Below, piece after piece: positions 7,368-10,135 of a stretch of 10,135 nucleotides of DNA. The DNA is taken from contig CADBUD010000013.1 in the NCBI GenBank assembly GCA_902797785.1, positions 1 to 10,135 on the forward strand. Direction: 5' to 3'. Origin of the DNA: an uncultured Lachnospiraceae bacterium (GTDB taxonomy: Bacteria; Bacillota; Clostridia; Lachnospirales; Lachnospiraceae). Each line of letters starts with the position of its first letter. Position 1 is the stretch's first letter. A program made the translations under genes and the position numbers. The notes below the pieces were generated by a model. That model made no database searches, was not told the origin of the DNA, and saw only the letters and a program-made list of their open reading frames with translations.

Positions 7368-8285
7368 ATGCATACGCTGGTTATTTTACAACAAATGGCA
7401 GTCATCGCCATTCTGGTACTCATTGGGTTTTATCTTCAAAAAAAGGAAATTTTGGAGGAACAGACGGAAAAAAAGCTTTCTGCGATCGTCATGGATATCG
7501 TAAATCCGGCACTGATCATGTCCTGTGTCCTGACTGGAGATCTTACGGCGACCCATCAGGATCTTATACATGCGATTGGCATCGGAGTCCTCCTATACGC
7601 GGTTTTCTGCCTTTTGGGAATTTTGATTCCTAAAATCCTGCCAATCAAAAAAGAAGACCGAAAATTCTATCACCTCATGACAGTATATACGAACGTAGGC
7701 TTTATTGGCATTCCGGTCGCCAAAGCGGTCCTGCCCGAAAATGCCATGCTGTGCGTGATCGTATGCAATGTTCTTTACTGCCTGTTATTCTATACGCATG
7801 GCATTATGGTTCTTGCGGAAGGGAGGGAAAAAATCCGTCTTAAAAAGATTCTTTCCCCGGGTACTGTGATGGCGATTTTGACGCTCCTTCTTTTCTGGTT
7901 TGATATATCCCTTCCGGAAATAGTAGCAAATAGTGTGATCTATATTGGAAACGCAACGGTATTTTTATCAATGTCGCTGTTAGGAGCATCGATTGCGAAG
8001 ACCTCGATCCGGGAGGGAATCAAAGACAAAAGCATCTGGCTTTATCTGTTGATCCGAATGGTCGCAGTTCCAGTGGTTTTAGTGCTCATTCTCAGAACCC
8101 TGAATGTCGCATCGGAAATGGTTCAGGCCTTTTTCCTTATGGCAGCGATGCCAGTGGGAAATCTGCCATTGATCCAGGCTGAAAAAATAGGAGAGAAAAC
8201 AGAGATTCTTTCCCGTGGAATTGTCGTGACGACGGTCCTTTGCTTTTTTACAATCACCGGTCTGATGGCGGTGCTGAAGCTGTAG
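7368..8285 (+). CDS. AEC-family (auxin efflux carrier-like) permease
   Basis: 305-residue polytopic membrane protein of the AEC / Mem_trans family, whose bacterial members export or import small organic acids and similar compounds; the substrate here cannot be read from sequence. Evidence: about ten hydrophobic segments in two halves; the typical N-terminus with QQM followed by a helix and a KK(E)IL turn (residues 8-30); the family motif NVGFIGIP near 110; and a second-half helix break MPVGNLP near 263, followed by an AEKIG stretch. The length is usual for the family. The ATG at 7368 gives the expected N-terminus although its ribosome site is poor (purine repeat); an in-frame ATG at 7395 would remove part of the first helix. 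No promoter is clear in front, so it may be read from the kinase operon. Its stop codon lies inside the 8-bp target duplication of the mobile element that follows. Confidence 0.9.
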   Translation: MHTLVILQQMAVIAILVLIGFYLQKKEILEEQTEKKLSAIVMDIVNPALIMSCVLTGDLTATHQDLIHAIGIGVLLYAVFCLLGILIPKILPIKKEDRKFYHLMTVYTNVGFIGIPVAKAVLPENAMLCVIVCNVLYCLLFYTHGIMVLAEGREKIRLKKILSPGTVMAILTLLLFWFDISLPEIVANSVIYIGNATVFLSMSLLGASIAKTSIREGIKDKSIWLYLLIRMVAVPVVLVLILRTLNVASEMVQAFFLMAAMPVGNLPLIQAEKIGEKTEILSRGIVVTTVLCFFTITGLMAVLKL

Positions 8286-8289
8286 GATT
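8282..8289. repeat. Left 8-bp target site duplication GTAGGATT
   Basis: GTAGGATT at 8282-8289 directly precedes the left end of the element and is repeated exactly at 8483-8490 directly after its right end. The TAG stop of the permease (8283-8285) is inside it, so the insertion left the permease protein unchanged. Confidence 0.9.
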
Positions 8290-8482
8290 GTTACTATTCA
8301 CAGTCCCTCTCCCGGCATTCGGATTTCCCGCTGCTTCGCAGCTTACGGCGCATTTTCGCCTGAAATCCTCATTCTGGGAGGAGTTCCTGCTTCGCAGCAG
8401 GAAAATTTGATAAATAAAAAAGCTTCTTACGTGCAAGCACGACGAATCTCTTTCATTTATCAAATTGACTGTGAATCGTAAC
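8290..8482. mobile_element. Complete 193-bp MITE-like element, copy 1
   Basis: The ends GTTACTATTCACAG (8290-8303) and CTGTGAATCGTAAC (8469-8482) are inverted repeats with one mismatch in fourteen, and the element is flanked by a perfect 8-bp duplication. It has no coding potential that I believe. Inside, nearly everything pairs: a long arm 8308-8327 with 8362-8381 enclosing two hairpins (8330-8342 with a TTC loop; 8347-8350 with 8357-8360); a perfect 7-bp hairpin 8384-8403; and a perfect 12-bp arm 8404-8415 with 8455-8466 that encloses CGTG/CACG at 8430-8441. Transcribed with the permease it would form a branched RNA closed by the terminal repeats. It is non-autonomous, presumably moved by a transposase encoded elsewhere. 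Eight-base duplications occur in several IS families, and I do not assign one. Confidence 0.88.
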
Positions 8483-8490
8483 GTAGGATT
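8483..8490. repeat. Right 8-bp target site duplication GTAGGATT
   Basis: Exact copy of 8282-8289 directly after the right terminal repeat. Removing 8290-8490 restores a plausible pre-insertion site, in which the permease stop runs straight into the TTTCTTTG sequence. Confidence 0.9.
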
Positions 8491-8520
8491 TTCTTTGAAA
8501 AATAAAGAAATATAAAAAGG

Positions 8521-8548
8521 TGCAAAAAATAATTGTTTATGGTATAAT
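8521..8548 (+). promoter_or_regulatory. Extended -10 promoter of the secreted protein gene
   Basis: TATAAT at 8543-8548 is preceded by TG and one base (8540-8542), giving an extended -10 element. The -35 match is weak (TGCAAA at 8521-8526, spacer 16), which an extended -10 can tolerate. Transcription would start near 8555, leaving a leader of about 100 bases. I see no convincing riboswitch or attenuator in that leader (8555-8653). The promoter lies about 30 bases beyond the mobile element's right duplication, so it is host sequence. Confidence 0.7.
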
Positions 8549-8642
8549 GAACGAAATCACTTGCTGCTTGCTTTCATCGCATGACACTTTTGACTCCAAC
8601 ATCAGGTTATAAGTAGTGAGGATAAAATCAAACAGAATTTTT

Positions 8643-8650
8643 AAGGAGGT
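8643..8650 (+). promoter_or_regulatory. Strong ribosome binding site of the secreted protein gene
   Basis: AAGGAGGT is a near-perfect Shine-Dalgarno sequence. It lies unusually close to the ATG at 8654, only three bases after its end, and decides the start because the signal peptide begins right there. Confidence 0.85.
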
Positions 8651-8653
8651 ATT

Positions 8654-9958
8654 ATGAAACATCAAACATCTAAAATCTTATCGCTTCTTCTTTTAATAAT
8701 CGGTATTTCGCTGGGCAGCATGACCGCAAAAGCAAATGATTATACCTTGTCAACGAATGATGCCTGGCAGAGCGGCTCGATCCAGACAGAAGGACAGAGC
8801 AATTTTTATACGGTCAGCATTCCGAGAGCGGGACATCTTACGATTGATCTGCAGGCGTGGAGCTTAGAGTCTTCGCATTGGTATCTGCTGTCAGAAGACC
8901 TGACAAAATCCTATGAAGAAACTTCTCTGTGGTATGCTTCTGATTCCAATCCGAAAACAAGCACGTTCGAAAACTGGATGGAGGCCGGCGTCTATAAGGT
9001 CAAGGTCTGTGCAGATGGAAAAGGTTTGGGAAATTACAAGATCAAGGCAAGCTTCAAAGCAGCAAATAATACAGAGACTGAGCCAAATAATGACTTTTCC
9101 AAAGCAATGAAACTTTCTTCAAATCAGCAGGTGACCGGATTGATTTCCTGTGATGACGAGATGGACTTTTACAAGATGACGCTAAATTCCAAAAGCATTA
9201 TCTTATTTAATTATCTTTCTTATGCCGGGACCTCCTATTTTGAAATCTGGGATGATGATTTCCTGAGCGTGAAAAAGCAAGAGGTCTGGTATGCAACAGA
9301 GCGGGAGCCAAAATCCTATGTAGAAGAAGTAAGTCTGGACGCCGGGGTGTATTATATTAAAATTTCCAAGTCTTACAGCTCAAAAAGCAATAACGGCTTG
9401 TATAAACTGAAATACTCCACGGTCTCCAAGGTTTCTTCCATCAGTATTTCGAAGAATAAACAGGTCGTGGCAGGAAAATCCTTCACTCTGAGCGCCAAGG
9501 TTTCGCCATCCGGTGCGACAAATAAAAAAATTGCCTGGTCATCTGATAATACAAGTGTTGCGACTGTGAATGAAAACACGGGAAAGGTCAAGACCAATCG
9601 GGCAGGAACGGCTCATATCACCGCTTCTGCATTGGACGGCAGCGGTACATCAAAATCTGTGACCGTCGTCGTGATTCCAAAAAAGAATAGCGGGTTCAAG
9701 ATTAAAAAGAGCACGCTGTACAAGAGGAGGGTTTATTCTTCCTGGGATTATCAGTCCGGAGTCAATGGTTACCAGCTCCTCTACGGGACAAAAAAGAATT
9801 TCAGTGGAGCTAAGAAGAAAATATGTACAGGGACGGGCTATACCTTTAATACCCTGCCAAAGAAAAAATATTATTTCAAAGTACGCGCCTTTATCCGGGT
9901 CGGTTCCAAAAAGGTGTATGGTGCATGGAGCAGTGTGAAAAGCTGTAAAGTATCATAG
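8654..9958 (+). CDS. Secreted PPC-PPC-Big_2-Fn3-like multidomain protein
   Basis: 434-residue exported protein of unknown role. A clear signal peptide (Lys at 2 and 7, hydrophobic core 8-20) ends in AKA with likely cleavage after residue 27. Two homologous beta-rich modules follow (about 28-135 and 143-255). The second opens with the EPNND signature (143-147) typical of PPC (bacterial pre-peptidase C-terminal) domains. Both contain a WYA...PK motif (Trp93 and Trp212) and an AGVY strand near their ends, so they arose by internal duplication. Next comes a Big_2 immunoglobulin-like domain (about 260-341, with the typical WSSDN..VATV..TGKV..AGTA pattern) and a basic C-terminal Fn3-like domain (about 346-434, with GYQLLYGT and YYFKVRAF strands). 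There is no catalytic domain, LPXTG sorting signal, SLH domain or lipobox, so attachment, if any, is non-covalent, perhaps through the Lys-rich C-terminus. It may be an adhesin or a carbohydrate- or wall-binding protein; this is inference. It is a single-gene transcription unit with its own promoter and terminator. Confidence 0.88.
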   Translation: MKHQTSKILSLLLLIIGISLGSMTAKANDYTLSTNDAWQSGSIQTEGQSNFYTVSIPRAGHLTIDLQAWSLESSHWYLLSEDLTKSYEETSLWYASDSNPKTSTFENWMEAGVYKVKVCADGKGLGNYKIKASFKAANNTETEPNNDFSKAMKLSSNQQVTGLISCDDEMDFYKMTLNSKSIILFNYLSYAGTSYFEIWDDDFLSVKKQEVWYATEREPKSYVEEVSLDAGVYYIKISKSYSSKSNNGLYKLKYSTVSKVSSISISKNKQVVAGKSFTLSAKVSPSGATNKKIAWSSDNTSVATVNENTGKVKTNRAGTAHITASALDGSGTSKSVTVVVIPKKNSGFKIKKSTLYKRRVYSSWDYQSGVNGYQLLYGTKKNFSGAKKKICTGTGYTFNTLPKKKYYFKVRAFIRVGSKKVYGAWSSVKSCKVS

Positions 9959-9976
9959 ATTCCAGCTGTCAATCAT

Positions 9977-10032
9977 ATGATGTCGGGGTCAAAAGCCACA
10001 AGGCGCTTTTGCCCCCGACATCATCTTTTTTT
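9977..10032 (+). terminator. Strong intrinsic terminator of the secreted protein gene
   Basis: ATGATGTCGGGG followed by T and CAAAAGC pairs with GCTTTTG and CCCCCGACATCAT, one mismatch in a stem of about 20 pairs with a short apical loop. Seven T residues follow at 10026-10032. It starts about 20 bases after the stop codon. Confidence 0.93.
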
Positions 10033-10135
10033 GTTACTATTCACAGTTCCCCTCCCGGCATTCGGATTTCCCGCTGCTTCGCAGCTCTCCCGGCGCATTC
10101 GCGCCTGAAATCCTCATTCTGGGAGGAGTTCTAAG
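10033..10135. mobile_element. MITE-like element, copy 2, cut by the window end
   Basis: It begins with the same 14-base end, GTTACTATTCACAG (10033-10046), and follows copy 1 in the same orientation for about 99 bases, with roughly six substitutions and one 2-base gap by eye; it then diverges after 10131, at the window end. The long arm 10051-10070 pairs with 10107-10126 and encloses hairpins 10073-10085 and 10092-10105. It abuts the terminator T-run directly, so the expected target duplication would be CTTTTTTT (10025-10032), with the other copy beyond the window. Confidence 0.85.

Noticed and set aside
7321..7503. Plus-strand Lys/Arg-rich 60-codon frame beginning with TTG
   Set aside because: It overlaps the permease in another frame and its composition reflects the purine repeat; kept only as a possible regulatory overlap in the findings, not as a gene.
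8254..8463. Minus-strand open frame over the end of the permease and the mobile element
   Set aside because: It lies mostly within the structured non-coding element, has no recognisable protein features and no credible start signals.
8491..8512. AT hairpin TTTCTTT/AAAGAAA after the mobile element as a permease terminator
   Set aside because: Weak A-T stem without a following T-run.
8549..8653. Riboswitch or attenuator in the 100-base leader of the secreted protein gene
   Set aside because: No stable stems, terminator-like hairpin or conserved aptamer motif could be recognised.

Overview
The window looks like a chromosomal segment of a Gram-positive, moderately low-GC anaerobe, most likely a gut Firmicute of the Lachnospiraceae type. 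I infer this from the strong AGGAGG-type ribosome sites, consensus TATAAT promoters, the 7TM and Cache hybrid kinases, the AEC permease, and the secreted PPC/Big_2/Fn3-like protein. This taxonomic call is inference only.

Region by region: bases 1-90 end in a hairpin plus T-run whose outer arm matches the terminal repeat of a small element found twice later in the window. A promoter (about 91-119) then drives two very large hybrid sensor kinases that overlap by one base (173-4081 and 4081-6930). Both share HisKA - HATPase - REC - acidic repeat linker - HPt. They differ in the sensor half: the first has two Cache-like extracellular sensors with a decayed HisKA between them, the second has a 7TM membrane sensor plus a PAS-like domain. 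A small membrane-protein ORF with an uncertain start (6937-7287) follows, then a purine-rich 12-base repeat, then an AEC-family permease (7368-8285).

The 368-base gap after the permease holds a complete 193-bp non-coding mobile element (8290-8482) with 14-base terminal inverted repeats and a perfect 8-bp target duplication, GTAGGATT. The left copy of that duplication contains the permease stop codon. Behind the element lies an extended -10 promoter for a secreted 434-residue multidomain protein (8654-9958), which ends in a strong intrinsic terminator. A second copy of the element, in the same orientation, starts directly at the terminator T-run (10033) and runs off the window.

How the genes work together: the two kinases are probably co-transcribed and could each carry out a His-Asp-His phosphorelay. 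Neither has an output domain and no response regulator with an effector domain is present, so the final phosphate acceptor must be elsewhere. Whether the small membrane protein and the permease belong to the same regulatory unit is unproven; I see no terminator or good promoter between them and the kinases. The secreted protein has its own promoter and terminator. I see no phage, CRISPR, rRNA, tRNA or transposase gene.
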